64,000 nucleotides of DNA from Bacteroides faecium (GCF_012113595.1 NZ_CP050831.1:6448001-6512000), one strand, 5' to 3'; shown: positions 26,716 through 37,351, counted from the stretch's first letter. The notes: a model not told the origin generated them from the sequence alone. Numbers and translations are program-made.

Positions 26716-27178
26716 TAGAAGGCAAATGGAAATTCTCAAAGTCTCTATTTACCTTCAAGCATTTTATTCTTAAAGGGGGACTCTCCATAATATTAATTGC
26801 TCTAGTTGTTCTCTTTCTATAGAGCTAATATTAGGATAATAGTTGATTCATTTACATTTCTCTTCCACCCTCAAACAAAGGAAGTAAAGGGACGTTTCAG
26901 TGGTTTGTCGGAAAAATTGTCGGTAATTGGCTATATTTTACTATATATAGTTTTATTTGTTCAAGAAATAGTCAAAATAGGTATTTCAATTTCTCTGACT
27001 CGACTTGCTAATGTTTTTTTGAAAGTAGGAAAGGCGATAAAAATATATACTATTTATACATATCAAGATATAGAAAACTCTTTTCAAAATTATTTTGCTT
27101 CAATAATACAATCAATCCTTTCTTGCTCTTTCTTTATAAACTCATATAATTCTTTTTCAAATGTCGGCTTAAGGACTT
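26716..27178 (+). pseudogene. Possible frameshifted small membrane-protein gene
   Basis: A frame without a start codon (26716-26822) encodes KHFILKGGLSIILIALVVLFL and stops. One frame over, an open stretch from about 26806 continues as ANIRIIVDSFTFLFHP, then LSVIGYILLYIVLFVQEIVKIG. Joined by a single-base shift they would make a protein with two membrane segments. The 3' part overlaps the end of the opposite gene by about 90 bases. The rest of the gap shows nothing. It may equally be noncoding AT-rich sequence. Confidence 0.25.
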
Positions 27179-27830
27179 GAATTTGGCTAGATATTACTGA
27201 TTCAAAAATGTTCATTACATCTTTAGCTATATCTACTATATTAGTTCTTTGCTTGTAAATATCAGATATTATTGGTGTATATTCAGGACTAAGTTTTTTA
27301 CATGTTGCTGCCATTTGATTTACTATATTTGTCATAAATGCAGCTTGCTCTTCTTTTGTGATTTTATCTTTGGATTCTAAAAATACATGTAGTGGGTTGA
27401 TACATCTTATCCATTGTCCATAAATTTCTCTAATCGTATTTAGACGAGTCAACAAGATATTTGCAGTAGGATAGTTTTTCAATTTTATCAGTTGGATATT
27501 TAGTCGGATATTGTTTAATAAGTCTTGATCTGCCATATAATCAAGTTTGCGTCTATCCTCTGTTGTAAATACTTTATCTATCCACTTTGAAGAAAAGTCT
27601 AGAACATCAATCGGTTTTATAGAATGACTTATTTCTAAAATATTATTTACCATTTCATCAAGTTTTTTTTGCTCTTGTTCTTGACGAATTAGTAAAATTT
27701 GAAGGTTACGATTCTCTCTATTCTGTTTATTAGATACGCTTATAGCTCTAAAAGCAATTATCATAGCAATTGCAGTTGCTATTGATCCTATAGTAGTCCA
27801 ATCAATTGTATATAAATCAAGATTTATCAT
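27090..27830 (-). CDS. Unknown membrane protein with coiled coil (246 aa)
   Basis: Not recognised. One N-terminal membrane segment (about 12-30: TIGSIATAIAMIIAFRAIS) is followed by a charged coiled coil (SNKQNRENRNLQILLIRQEQEQKK) and a helical cytosolic region to the end. This build, a short TM, a heptad-rich linker and an all-helical domain, is common among accessory and phage-defence genes, but no diagnostic motif is seen. It has its own promoter (27926-27956) and faces the ParA/RelA-SpoT pair. Confidence 0.7.
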   Translation of the reverse strand: MINLDLYTIDWTTIGSIATAIAMIIAFRAISVSNKQNRENRNLQILLIRQEQEQKKLDEMVNNILEISHSIKPIDVLDFSSKWIDKVFTTEDRRKLDYMADQDLLNNIRLNIQLIKLKNYPTANILLTRLNTIREIYGQWIRCINPLHVFLESKDKITKEEQAAFMTNIVNQMAATCKKLSPEYTPIISDIYKQRTNIVDIAKDVMNIFESVISSQIQVLKPTFEKELYEFIKKEQERIDCIIEAK

Positions 27831-28336
27831 ATTTATAGTATTTGTTGTAATTTATCATATAACAGTTCCAATATCGTCTTCGATAATATGAACCAAAAAA
27901 CTTTATGAGAAACTTATCATGAACACAAAGATAATATTTTAGGAGAATAATGTAAAATTATCGTTTTATATCTATCTCATTTATATTTCTTTGCCTGCAT
28001 CTTTGAATATCAACCTTAGACCGATAATTTGTAAGTCCCCTTTTAGTCTGGTTATTTGAAAGAAAGAAAAACAATCTTGTTAATATCCGCTAAGAAGCTA
28101 TATCAATAAAAGCTATTTAAGCTTGAGGCTTACTAACAGTCTTAAAGCTTATATGAAACTCTTCCGAGTGCAAAACTAAAAAGGGGATTACCTTTTTCCA
28201 ACAACTTGTTGGACGGCTTCTTTCTTTCCTTCGTATATATTACAAACTTAATATCTGTGGGAGAAAGATAAAGAAAAAACGGTCGGATTCATTTAAACAG
28301 AATACGGCTAACCGTTTATTAGGACGAAGTTTAATA
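27831..28336. other. Intergenic region (506 bases)
   Basis: It holds the minus-strand promoter at 27926-27956 for the membrane protein. The remaining AT-rich DNA shows no gene, clear repeat or strong hairpin. Confidence 0.6.
27926..27956 (-). promoter_or_regulatory. Promoter of the 246-aa membrane protein gene
   Basis: On the minus strand TTTA (27953-27956), 19 bases, then TATCTTTG (27926-27933). About 95 bases before the ATG. Confidence 0.5.
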
Positions 28337-29332
28337 TTACAACTGTCTCAAATCAAACGCATAACTATAATCAATCAAGCTATGCTGTTTTTCATTTTGG
28401 CGCCACGCTTCCTCAGCATGACTCATTTCCGAAATTTCATTAGCCTTACTCTTCTCAAAATGAACTAATACACATTGTAAAACCTCTAATTCTTCAACTG
28501 TAAATAAAGACTGTTCAAATTGCTCAACAGTTGTAATTATACTTCCAGAATAACCATTTCCCAAATTTATAATTTCCTTTTTTAATCCGTCCAAGTTCTC
28601 ATATATAGTACTATAACGCACAGGAACAGGCCCATAACTTATAGCTTGGTATTGTAACCCGCTAATACCTTTACCATATTTCTTATAGGAAAGAAAATCA
28701 GAATAAAATAATAATTTATTTAGTTTTGTTTCAAAAACTCCTTGTAATGCAGATGCAAAAAAGACAATAATCTGCTTAACCTTCTCGGGAATGACAGAAG
28801 CATACCCATTCATACTTGAACGTAAAGACAAATGGTTGTGAAATATAAATTCATTTATTTTATTCTCAAAACAGGAATTATTTAATAACAGTTCCTTTAC
28901 CCTTTTTTCAATTTTAAGTATCTCATCATTGGGAAACTGATTTTGAGCAAGTTTCAGAATTTCCAAAAAGAAATGAGGATCTTTCAAAGCTGAAATCATT
29001 TTTCCATTAGACACACTAGGCATCTCTCCTTCTTCGTATTTTCTATATTGGTTATCTCCGAAACCTAAAAGTTTAGACATACGAAGTGCAGATATACCAT
29101 ATAATTCCCGGACCCTTTTTATTTCATCCGGAAATGGTATTGCATATTTCTGACGATACAAATTATAAACTTGATTCATATTCAATTGATCAAGTTCAGT
29201 TGTAGTAAACTCTTCATTTGTATCCTTACATCTATAAAAATGATATACTATCTCAAAATTGTCTTTTCGAAATTCAAATGATTGCTTTTCATGACACAAT
29301 ACAGCGTCACCACCTGTAAACGGACTTTTCAT
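28337..29332 (-). CDS. Panacea (SocA/DUF4065) antitoxin with N-terminal HTH
   Basis: A 331-aa protein. An N-terminal region resembling a degenerate MqsA/YgiT-like zinc module (CHEKQSFEFRKDNFEIVYHFYRCKD) leads into a helix-turn-helix (ELYGISALRMSKLLGFGDNQYRKYEEGEMP, about 82-112). The C-terminal Panacea domain shows KLNKLLFYSDFLSYKKYGKGISG and YQAISYGPVPV (about 200-235). Panacea proteins neutralise varied toxins. It lies 5 bases after the toxin-like gene, and the HTH probably binds the 26-base palindrome upstream to repress the operon (inference). Confidence 0.85.
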   Translation of the reverse strand: MKSPFTGGDAVLCHEKQSFEFRKDNFEIVYHFYRCKDTNEEFTTTELDQLNMNQVYNLYRQKYAIPFPDEIKRVRELYGISALRMSKLLGFGDNQYRKYEEGEMPSVSNGKMISALKDPHFFLEILKLAQNQFPNDEILKIEKRVKELLLNNSCFENKINEFIFHNHLSLRSSMNGYASVIPEKVKQIIVFFASALQGVFETKLNKLLFYSDFLSYKKYGKGISGLQYQAISYGPVPVRYSTIYENLDGLKKEIINLGNGYSGSIITTVEQFEQSLFTVEELEVLQCVLVHFEKSKANEISEMSHAEEAWRQNEKQHSLIDYSYAFDLRQL

Positions 29333-29337
29333 AACTT

Positions 29338-29691
29338 CTACTTTTTATTTTTGAAAGGATATTCTATTTTTCTCTCAGCCAAATGAAAGGAGACACAGAT
29401 TGGAAAATTTGTTCCAGTACCTTTACTTATTTTGATATAGACCTCCTTTTTATCTACGGACTTGCCAAACTCCCAAAGTTCTCCCATATAATTCAATTTA
29501 TCTTCCGTAGGACCTTTATAATAGTCTTCAACTCTCAAAGACATTATTATCTTTTCACGCATAATTGCCGAAATTTCCAAATCAAGCAAAGCTTGCATAT
29601 TCTTCTTTCTATCTATGCGAAAGATAATCCCGAAAACCCTAGCCTTATCTTTAAATTCTTTCAAGAATTTATCGACTGTTTCTATATCCAT
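29338..29691 (-). CDS. Toxin-like partner of the Panacea antitoxin (MqsR/RelE-type fold suspected)
   Basis: About 117 aa from the ATG at 29691. A longer reading from 29742 is unlikely because it would start inside the promoter. Motifs are IIMSLRVEDYYKGPTEDKLN, LWEFGKSVDKKEVYIKI and a C-terminal ICVSFHLAERKIEYPF, resembling the group of small toxins that carry DYxxGP, EVYIK and SFH-A---YPF motifs (MqsR-like RNases). RNase activity is inferred from the family resemblance. First gene of a two-gene operon with the antitoxin second, the MqsRA-like order. Confidence 0.75.
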   Translation of the reverse strand: MDIETVDKFLKEFKDKARVFGIIFRIDRKKNMQALLDLEISAIMREKIIMSLRVEDYYKGPTEDKLNYMGELWEFGKSVDKKEVYIKISKGTGTNFPICVSFHLAERKIEYPFKNKK

Positions 29692-29709
29692 ATCTAAAAT
29701 ATCTTTATG

Positions 29710-29742
29710 CAAAGATATGAATAATATAGTATGATACAACAA
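29710..29742 (-). promoter_or_regulatory. Promoter of the toxin-antitoxin operon
   Basis: On the minus strand TTGTTG (29737-29742), exactly 19 bases, then TATCTTTG (29710-29717), an excellent Bacteroides promoter. It ends 18 bases before the chosen ATG at 29691, which also decides that start. Confidence 0.75.
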
Positions 29743-29767
29743 TTTTTCAACTTTAAAGTTGAAAAAT
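29742..29767. promoter_or_regulatory. 26-base perfect palindrome, probable antitoxin operator
   Basis: ATTTTTCAACTTT and its reverse complement meet at 29754/29755 with no mismatch. It abuts the -33 box of the toxin-antitoxin promoter, the usual place for an autoregulatory operator. It could also act on the divergent gene at 29926. Confidence 0.8.
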
Positions 29768-29839
29768 CCTCTATTAAAGAACTATATACTCAAGGAATAT
29801 TAATATTAGTCCGAAAAGTTTAACTCAAATCAATTTTCC

Positions 29840-29847
29840 TACCTTTG
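29840..29847 (+). promoter_or_regulatory. -7 box before the TPR/HTH gene
   Basis: TACCTTTG matches TAnnTTTG; no clear TTTG is seen 19-21 bases upstream. It would give a leader of about 70 bases for the gene at 29926. Confidence 0.4.
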
Positions 29848-29925
29848 CAAAATTAAACATCATAAGAATTATAAAGATATGACATTTCCATACTAAACTC
29901 GAAATATTTTTATTACATTCACATC

Positions 29926-31581
29926 ATGAAATGCAGAATTATACTCAAACTATTAGCAATTCTCTTTTTTACAGGATGTTATAACAGAGAACAGATTTCC
30001 CGGCTTGACGAGGCGGAAGCACTGTTACAAAATAAGCCGGATAGTGCCTTAACAATATTACAACAACTCAAATCGGAAGGCAGCCAGGCTGAACAGGCTA
30101 GGTATGCGTTGCTTTATTCAGAGGCTTTAGACAAGAATCATATTAAAGCAACAAATGATTCGCTGATTCGTCGGGCCTGGGAGTATTACAAACATCATCC
30201 CAAAGATTTACGCCGTCAATGCAAGACTCTCTATTATTGGGGAAAAGTCAAACTGCGTGCAGGAGACAAGCCGGGAGCGTTACGCCTTTACTTGAAAGTT
30301 GAAGAGAAACTGAAAGATACCAATGAGCCTTATTATGCGGGGCTTTTATACAATCAAATCGGTGAAGTGTATTATGACCAGATGAACTATAGCCGGGCTT
30401 ATCATTATTTTCGTGAAGCTCGCAATAACTTCCGGCAATCTGATAACACTCGCGAAGAAACAGAGGCAACTCTTGATATGGCAGCCGCAACTTTCAATTC
30501 GAAAGATATGGAGAAAGCCATGCGGCTCTATTCTGCCGCACTCGATTTGGCCGATGAACACAAGTACGATAAGTTAGCCAAAGCCAGTCTCACCAATCTT
30601 GCTTCTCTCTATGTGGTGTCAGGCAAGAAACAAATTCCTCATGACCTGCTGCAACGTATCGAACTTTCTGCCCGGCAAGATACGCTCTACGGATATCATA
30701 CGTTAGTAGATGTAAATCTACTGAAAAACCGTATAGACAGCGCACGCTACTATCTGGCACTTGCAGAGGCACATTCTACCGATATTCGTGATATGGCAGA
30801 CCTGCAATACACCGCTTATCGGATTGAAGCGCAGGCCAGAAACTTCGAGAAAGCAACCGAGAAGATACATCATTATATCTATCTGACTGACTCTCTGACG
30901 CGCTCGAATATGCAATTTTCCGCCGGTATGGTGGAACGTGACTATTTCAAGGAACGCTCCAATTTTGCCGAATACCGGATGAAGAACCGTACTATCTGGG
31001 AGATTGCCGTAGCAAGCGTAATTTTTCTGATAATAGGTGTAGCATACTACATCATCCGTCAACGTCTGCGCCTGCAACGCGAACGTACCGACCACTACCT
31101 GCTATTGGCGGAAGAAGCCAACTTCCAATACAAAACCCTGACGGAACACATGGAAGGACAGCGCAATGCGGAAAGCCATTTAAAGGGTTTGATAGCTTCA
31201 CGCTTTGACATCATTGACAAACTGGGAAAGACTTACTATGAACGTGAGAACACCACATCACAACAGGCTGCCATGTTCCACGAAGTGAAACAGATTATCA
31301 CCGATTTTGCAGAGAACAATGAAATGCTCCAAGAGCTGGAACTTATCGTAAATACCTGCCATGATAATGCTATGGAGAAGCTGCGGAATGATTTTCCGTC
31401 AATGAAAGAAGCTGACATACGGCTGCTTTGTTATATTTTTGTAGGTTTCTCGCCACAAGTAATCAGTTTGTTCATGAAAGATACGGTAGCTAATGTATAT
31501 GCTCGCAAGTCACGGCTCAAATCACGTATCAAATCGGCAGAAACAGCCAATAAGGAGTTGTTTTTAGCACTTTTCGGATAG
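29926..31581 (+). CDS. TPR membrane protein with C-terminal HTH (Bacteroides regulator type)
   Basis: A 551-aa protein. The N-terminal signal ends in the lipobox FFTGC (Cys 18). TPR-like repeats follow from about 30 to 300 (PDSALTILQQLKSEG, AGLLYNQIGEVYYDQMNYSRAYHYF). One membrane segment lies at about 363-381 (IWEIAVASVIFLIIGVAYYI), then a coiled coil and a C-terminal HTH-like region (FPSMKEADIRLLCYIFVGF, then SLFMKDTVANVYARKSRLK). The family in Bacteroidota resembles a sensor kinase without the kinase domain, taken to sense in the periplasm and bind DNA or a partner inside. Target unknown; the two lipoprotein genes downstream are candidates. Confidence 0.8.
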   Translation: MKCRIILKLLAILFFTGCYNREQISRLDEAEALLQNKPDSALTILQQLKSEGSQAEQARYALLYSEALDKNHIKATNDSLIRRAWEYYKHHPKDLRRQCKTLYYWGKVKLRAGDKPGALRLYLKVEEKLKDTNEPYYAGLLYNQIGEVYYDQMNYSRAYHYFREARNNFRQSDNTREETEATLDMAAATFNSKDMEKAMRLYSAALDLADEHKYDKLAKASLTNLASLYVVSGKKQIPHDLLQRIELSARQDTLYGYHTLVDVNLLKNRIDSARYYLALAEAHSTDIRDMADLQYTAYRIEAQARNFEKATEKIHHYIYLTDSLTRSNMQFSAGMVERDYFKERSNFAEYRMKNRTIWEIAVASVIFLIIGVAYYIIRQRLRLQRERTDHYLLLAEEANFQYKTLTEHMEGQRNAESHLKGLIASRFDIIDKLGKTYYERENTTSQQAAMFHEVKQIITDFAENNEMLQELELIVNTCHDNAMEKLRNDFPSMKEADIRLLCYIFVGFSPQVISLFMKDTVANVYARKSRLKSRIKSAETANKELFLALFG

Positions 31582-31668
31582 GTGTTAGACCTGTGTTAGA
31601 AATCTTAGAATACATCTTATACAACTCATTGAATATCAACACACTTTAAATTAGAGTGTTAGATTTGA

Positions 31669-31703
31669 AAGATTGCATCATAACCCATATTTGATGCAAT
31701 CTT
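31669..31703 (+). terminator. Hairpin between the TPR/HTH gene and the lipoprotein operon
   Basis: AAGATTGCATCA (31669-31680) pairs with TGATGCAATCTT (31692-31703). No long T-run follows. Directly after it 31706-31713 reads TACTTTTG, a good -7 box for the next gene, so the hairpin may be an operator rather than a terminator. Confidence 0.5.
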
Positions 31704-31745
31704 ACTACTTTTGTATTCGAAAAATTAGAAAAAAAAGAAAAGATT

Positions 31746-33448
<1,703 letters not shown>

Positions 33449-33460
33449 TAATTCTCTGAT

Positions 33461-33520
33461 TTTTCGATTATAACCGAAAAAAGTTGGTTTTATATCAACT
33501 TTTCCGGTTATAATCGAAAA
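33461..33520. terminator. Long hairpin after the BspA-like gene
   Basis: TTTTCGATTATAACCG (33461-33476) pairs with CGGTTATAATCGAAAA (33505-33520); an inner AAAGTTG/CAACTTT extends the stem. It lies between two convergent genes and probably ends transcription from both sides. Confidence 0.7.
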
Positions 33521-33542
33521 TTTCATTTTATCAGGTCACGTG

Positions 33543-34250
33543 TTAAATCTCCCCATTCACGCCTAAGCCGAACAAGGCGAAATCGCCCAGGCAAGGATCA
33601 TCCGGGAAAACTTCAGCCAATGCTGTCGTTATCTGACGGGCATTTTTCAGAGAAAAGGTTTCTGTATCCGTCAACTTGAAATAATGTGCTACCCGGCAGA
33701 CGTGTGTATCCAAAGGAACAATCAGTTCTTTACGGTCAAAGCTCTTCCAAATTCCAAAATCAACTGCCGAATCCCGGCGAATCATCCAACGCAAAAACAT
33801 ATTGAGTTTCTTTTGAGGACTTTTAGCGGATACTTCAAGGAATGAGCACAACTTTTCCATAGGTATTCCTGAGTACGTATTCAAGGTTTCTTCCAGGTTT
33901 TCAAACTGTGTATAGGCTGCATATAACCGCCGGAAGTATCCATAAAAATCGGCATACGACAGCATACGATAGAAGCTATTGGTTACTCCCGAAGGGAAAT
34001 CGACCTCCCACTGGCGGGACAGCACATACTGATAAGGCGAATCCCCCATCAACCTGTGCAGTTCGTCCGCTTTCTTCAATATCTGTTTGCGATTGCCGAA
34101 ACTCATAATTGCGGTCAGCAAGCCACTGATTTCAATATCCTGTTTCAGCGTATAGCGATGAGGGAATTGTACCGGGTCGCTCGTTATAAAGTCTGCGCAA
34201 TGATAAATCTCCGCACACATCAAAAGTTTATTCTTTATATCTTCAGTCAT
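33543..34250 (-). CDS. TIGR02757 family protein (DUF2400)
   Basis: About 235 aa from the ATG at 34250. An upstream in-frame ATG at 34289 would overlap a -7 box (TACTTTTG on the minus strand, 34279-34286), so it is rejected. Family features are RYTLKQDIEISGLLTAIMSFGNRKQI, NMFLRWMIRRDSAVDFGIW, LIVPLDTHVCRVA and a C-terminal LGDFALFGLGVNG. The fold resembles the HhH-GPD DNA glycosylase superfamily, with the helix-hairpin-helix-like end and a conserved Asp; actual activity is unknown. It follows the MATE gene on the same strand. Confidence 0.85.
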   Translation of the reverse strand: MTEDIKNKLLMCAEIYHCADFITSDPVQFPHRYTLKQDIEISGLLTAIMSFGNRKQILKKADELHRLMGDSPYQYVLSRQWEVDFPSGVTNSFYRMLSYADFYGYFRRLYAAYTQFENLEETLNTYSGIPMEKLCSFLEVSAKSPQKKLNMFLRWMIRRDSAVDFGIWKSFDRKELIVPLDTHVCRVAHYFKLTDTETFSLKNARQITTALAEVFPDDPCLGDFALFGLGVNGEI

Positions 34251-34292
34251 TTTGAGAATGTATCTAGTATTGAAAATGCAAAAGTACATATT

Positions 34293-35585
34293 CTAGCCGG
34301 ATTTCTTCTTTAAGTAGATAACGGATTGTATTCCCAGGAGAATAACAAACAGGTATTCCGCCGTCATATACACAGTGAGGGAAGCATGGAAATATTCACT
34401 CAACAGATACAGGTAAATCAGATACACCAGAATAGTGATTAACTGGAAGACAAATGCAAGCTGTGTCTTTCCCGTACCCGTTACAGCATTGATATAAACA
34501 TATCCGGGCAATGCAAATGTATAATTCAACAGCATGACTATAAAAGGGCAGAAGGCCAGTTTTACCAAATAATCATTATTCGTATAGAATCCGATAATCC
34601 ATTGATTGCCCCAAAGAGCTAGCACTATCAATGGAAGTCCCACGGCATAACCCAATTTAAGAACTTTACGGCAGACGGGGAAAAGTTCTTTCCCCTGCCC
34701 CGCCCCAATCAGATTGCTGACTAATGAACCGGTAGTGGATGCAAAAGAGTTGACTATCACAAAGAAAACGGTAGAAACGCTACGGGTAATATTGGAGATG
34801 GCAAGCTCTGTCTTTCCCAAATGTTCGATAGCTACGAAGAACAGGAACCAGGGAGCAACGCTGATAAAGGCATGGAGCATGCTCCAAACAGAAAGTCTTA
34901 ATAATTTCATTAATAACTTCCTGTCGTAGACTATTTTTAATCCATATTTCACTTTGTCTATCTTCGTCCACATATATAATAGAAGTATGACAAAGGCTCC
35001 AAGCTCTGCTAAAGAAGAAGCCATAGCTGCTCCTGATATGCCTAAATTCAGTTTGAAAATTAGTAAATAGTTAAAAGGGATGTTGATGCAGATAGCTGTA
35101 ATGGCTGCTACGGATAACGCCTTGGTGTTTGTTATCCCTACCAGAAAGGAGCGTAAAGCTAAAAAAGGAAATGAGAATAACAGTCCGAAGCTACGCCAGT
35201 CCAGATACTGAATCACTGCTTTATAGATTTCATCAGAAGTAATCAACTGTCGCAGGATTAAGGGAGAGGCAAAGTGGAGCAGCAGGCAAAGAATGATTGC
35301 CAACCCTGACAGAAAATATAATCCCTGAAAAAAGGTATGTCCTGTCTCTTTATACTGCTGTTCCCCGTTTCTACGGGCAATCATCACCTGCATCCCGATA
35401 CTGAACCCGAAGCCCAGCATATAAACGGCCAAATAATAGATTCCGGCAAGTGCGGACGCTCCGAGTTCGACTTCTCCCACATGCCCAAGAAAGACAGCAT
35501 CGGTGATATTGATTAATTGTTCCATGAGTATGCTCATCATCACAGGAAAGTTGATGAGCCATATTTGCTTATATGTATAATTCAT
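34293..35585 (-). CDS. MATE-family efflux transporter
   Basis: A 430-aa protein with about twelve membrane segments. MATE hallmarks are INFPVMMSILMEQLINITDAVFLGHVGEVELGASALA near the N-terminus and the matching half-repeat TGSLVSNLIGAGQGKELFPVCRK at about 290. The family exports drugs or metabolites against Na+ or H+. A promoter lies at 35812-35842, giving an unusually long leader of about 220 bases with hairpins. Confidence 0.92.
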   Translation of the reverse strand: MNYTYKQIWLINFPVMMSILMEQLINITDAVFLGHVGEVELGASALAGIYYLAVYMLGFGFSIGMQVMIARRNGEQQYKETGHTFFQGLYFLSGLAIILCLLLHFASPLILRQLITSDEIYKAVIQYLDWRSFGLLFSFPFLALRSFLVGITNTKALSVAAITAICINIPFNYLLIFKLNLGISGAAMASSLAELGAFVILLLYMWTKIDKVKYGLKIVYDRKLLMKLLRLSVWSMLHAFISVAPWFLFFVAIEHLGKTELAISNITRSVSTVFFVIVNSFASTTGSLVSNLIGAGQGKELFPVCRKVLKLGYAVGLPLIVLALWGNQWIIGFYTNNDYLVKLAFCPFIVMLLNYTFALPGYVYINAVTGTGKTQLAFVFQLITILVYLIYLYLLSEYFHASLTVYMTAEYLFVILLGIQSVIYLKKKSG

Positions 35586-36032
35586 CGCTCAACTTAAAAA
35601 TAACACGATACGGCATACCACATTCTCATAGCAGTACACAGTTTCGCAAGTTTATAAAAATGGATATAAAACTCTTTGACAGGCGAGTAGCTGCCTGTCT
35701 AATAGCTGAATAGCCTTATTAGAAGTGGCGCTATTCGTTGAGCGTAGCTAGATACAGAGTTTCATAAATAGATGAATATTGTTGGTTTATCAATCAATTA
35801 CAATTACGCTACAAAGATAGCAAATATTATTTCATATCCCAATGTGGTACGGTATTGGCAGATTATTTATAGTAAGGAAATGCTATATAGCCATTGATTA
35901 CAAGATTAATAAATTGATTTATAGAGATATACCCGATTTCAAAGCAAAAGAATGATACTATCCAATCATTCCCTTTTGAAAAAAGGCATATCATTTTGAA
36001 AAGAGTAACAACCAATAAATAATCAGACAACG
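35586..36032. other. Intergenic region with MATE leader hairpins and promoter
   Basis: No gene. The leader holds the hairpin GACAGGC/GCCTGTC (35678-35699) and a weaker GAATAGC/GCTATTC stem near 35710-35750. The promoter is at 35812-35842. The rest, up to the aspartokinase-like gene, shows only a short GAATGAT/ATCATTC repeat (35950-35971). Confidence 0.5.
35812..35842 (-). promoter_or_regulatory. Promoter of the MATE gene
   Basis: On the minus strand TTGG (35839-35842), 19 bases, then TATCTTTG (35812-35819). Confidence 0.5.
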
Positions 36033-37346
36033 ATGAAAGTTTGCAAATTTGAAAAAATTAAAGATGAAGATGATATCAAGCAAGTTATCAACTGTATCCG
36101 GCAGGAACATCCTTATGTAGCCGTACTTCCTGTATTGACACAGTTGCAAGAATGGATGCAGGCTATCTCCGCCAGTTGGTTCCACGAAGAAGACGAAGCT
36201 TCTCATACCACTGTTAATGCTATTGAAGAATATTGTTATAGCCTGACCAATCATCTCATCACAGAACCGCAATTGAATCAGGATATGAAAATCCGTATCC
36301 GGGAGTGCATAAAGAAAATACATGCGTTGGTAGAGGACAAGGCTGATTTACTGATTGATAAAACAATAAAAGCTGAAATATACGGACTGTCCAGTGATTT
36401 ATTCACTTACTGCTTGCGCCAACAGGGATTTCGTGCCCAAACGCTGGATACCGGTAAATTTATGCAAACCAATCTGGAAAGGAAACCGGATATCCCTTAT
36501 ATCCAGGAATCTATCCGTCAATATATCGACGAAAACCGGAATATCGAGCTTTTTGTCGCCCCGCTCTCTATCTGCAAGAATGTATATGGTGAAACGGACT
36601 TCATGAGCGAAAGGCGTAACGACTACTACGCAACAGTGCTCGCTACCATTTTTCAAGCGGACGAAATAGTCTTATCCACCCAAATCAACCATATCTATGC
36701 AAACCGGAACTGCCGGAGAGAGCAGCACTCACTGACCTATACGGAAGCCGAACAACTGATTAACAGCGGAGTTTACCTGCTCTACGCGGATTGCATCACC
36801 CTTGCGGCACGTTCCAACATGGCCATCCGCCTGACAGATATCCATGACCTGACAACCGAACGGCTCTATATCTCCTCTCACGACACAGGTGACAGTGTCA
36901 AAGCAATACTTTCGCAGGACTCAGCCACCTTTGTACGCTTTACGTCATTAAACGTATTGCCCGGCTATTTGCTAATGGGGAAATTACTGGAAGTCATCAA
37001 CAAATATCAAATAAACGTCGTTTCAATGGCTTCATCCAACGTATCTATCTCCATGATGCTGACAGCCAGCAGTGATACCCTGCGAATAGTCCAAAGGGAA
37101 CTGCATAAGTATGCTGAAATGGTCATAGACGAAAATATGTCCGTGATACACATCATCGGCTCACTTCACTGGGAACGCACGCAGGTAGAAAGCCATATCA
37201 TGGACACTATCAAGGACATTCCCGTATCTCTCATTTCTTACGGGGGAAGCGACCACTGCTTCACGTTATCCGTGCACACCACAGATAAAAACAAGCTTAT
37301 CAACTCACTGTCCAGACAATTCTTCGGCAACCAGTGCGCAGCCTGA
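36033..37346 (+). CDS. Aspartokinase-like protein lacking the catalytic N-terminal motif
   Basis: A 437-aa protein with aspartate-kinase layout: an amino-acid-kinase-like domain (about 1-270) and C-terminal ACT-like regions (about 285-430: FVRFTSLNVLPGYLLMGKLLEVINKY, VVSMASSNVSISMMLTAS, LISYGGSDHCFTLSV). The N-terminus reads MKVCKFEKIKDEDD where active enzymes have KFGGTS, and the usual ATP-binding region is not apparent. It is probably not a kinase; it may be a regulatory or amino-acid-sensing relative. The gene is intact, single and followed by a strong terminator, so it is likely expressed. Confidence 0.75.
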   Translation: MKVCKFEKIKDEDDIKQVINCIRQEHPYVAVLPVLTQLQEWMQAISASWFHEEDEASHTTVNAIEEYCYSLTNHLITEPQLNQDMKIRIRECIKKIHALVEDKADLLIDKTIKAEIYGLSSDLFTYCLRQQGFRAQTLDTGKFMQTNLERKPDIPYIQESIRQYIDENRNIELFVAPLSICKNVYGETDFMSERRNDYYATVLATIFQADEIVLSTQINHIYANRNCRREQHSLTYTEAEQLINSGVYLLYADCITLAARSNMAIRLTDIHDLTTERLYISSHDTGDSVKAILSQDSATFVRFTSLNVLPGYLLMGKLLEVINKYQINVVSMASSNVSISMMLTASSDTLRIVQRELHKYAEMVIDENMSVIHIIGSLHWERTQVESHIMDTIKDIPVSLISYGGSDHCFTLSVHTTDKNKLINSLSRQFFGNQCAA

Positions 37347-37351
37347 CCCGA

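Noticed and set aside
29692..29742. The upstream start of the toxin-like gene
   Set aside because: It would begin inside the -33/operator region; the promoter TTGTTG-N19-TATCTTTG places the transcript start after it.
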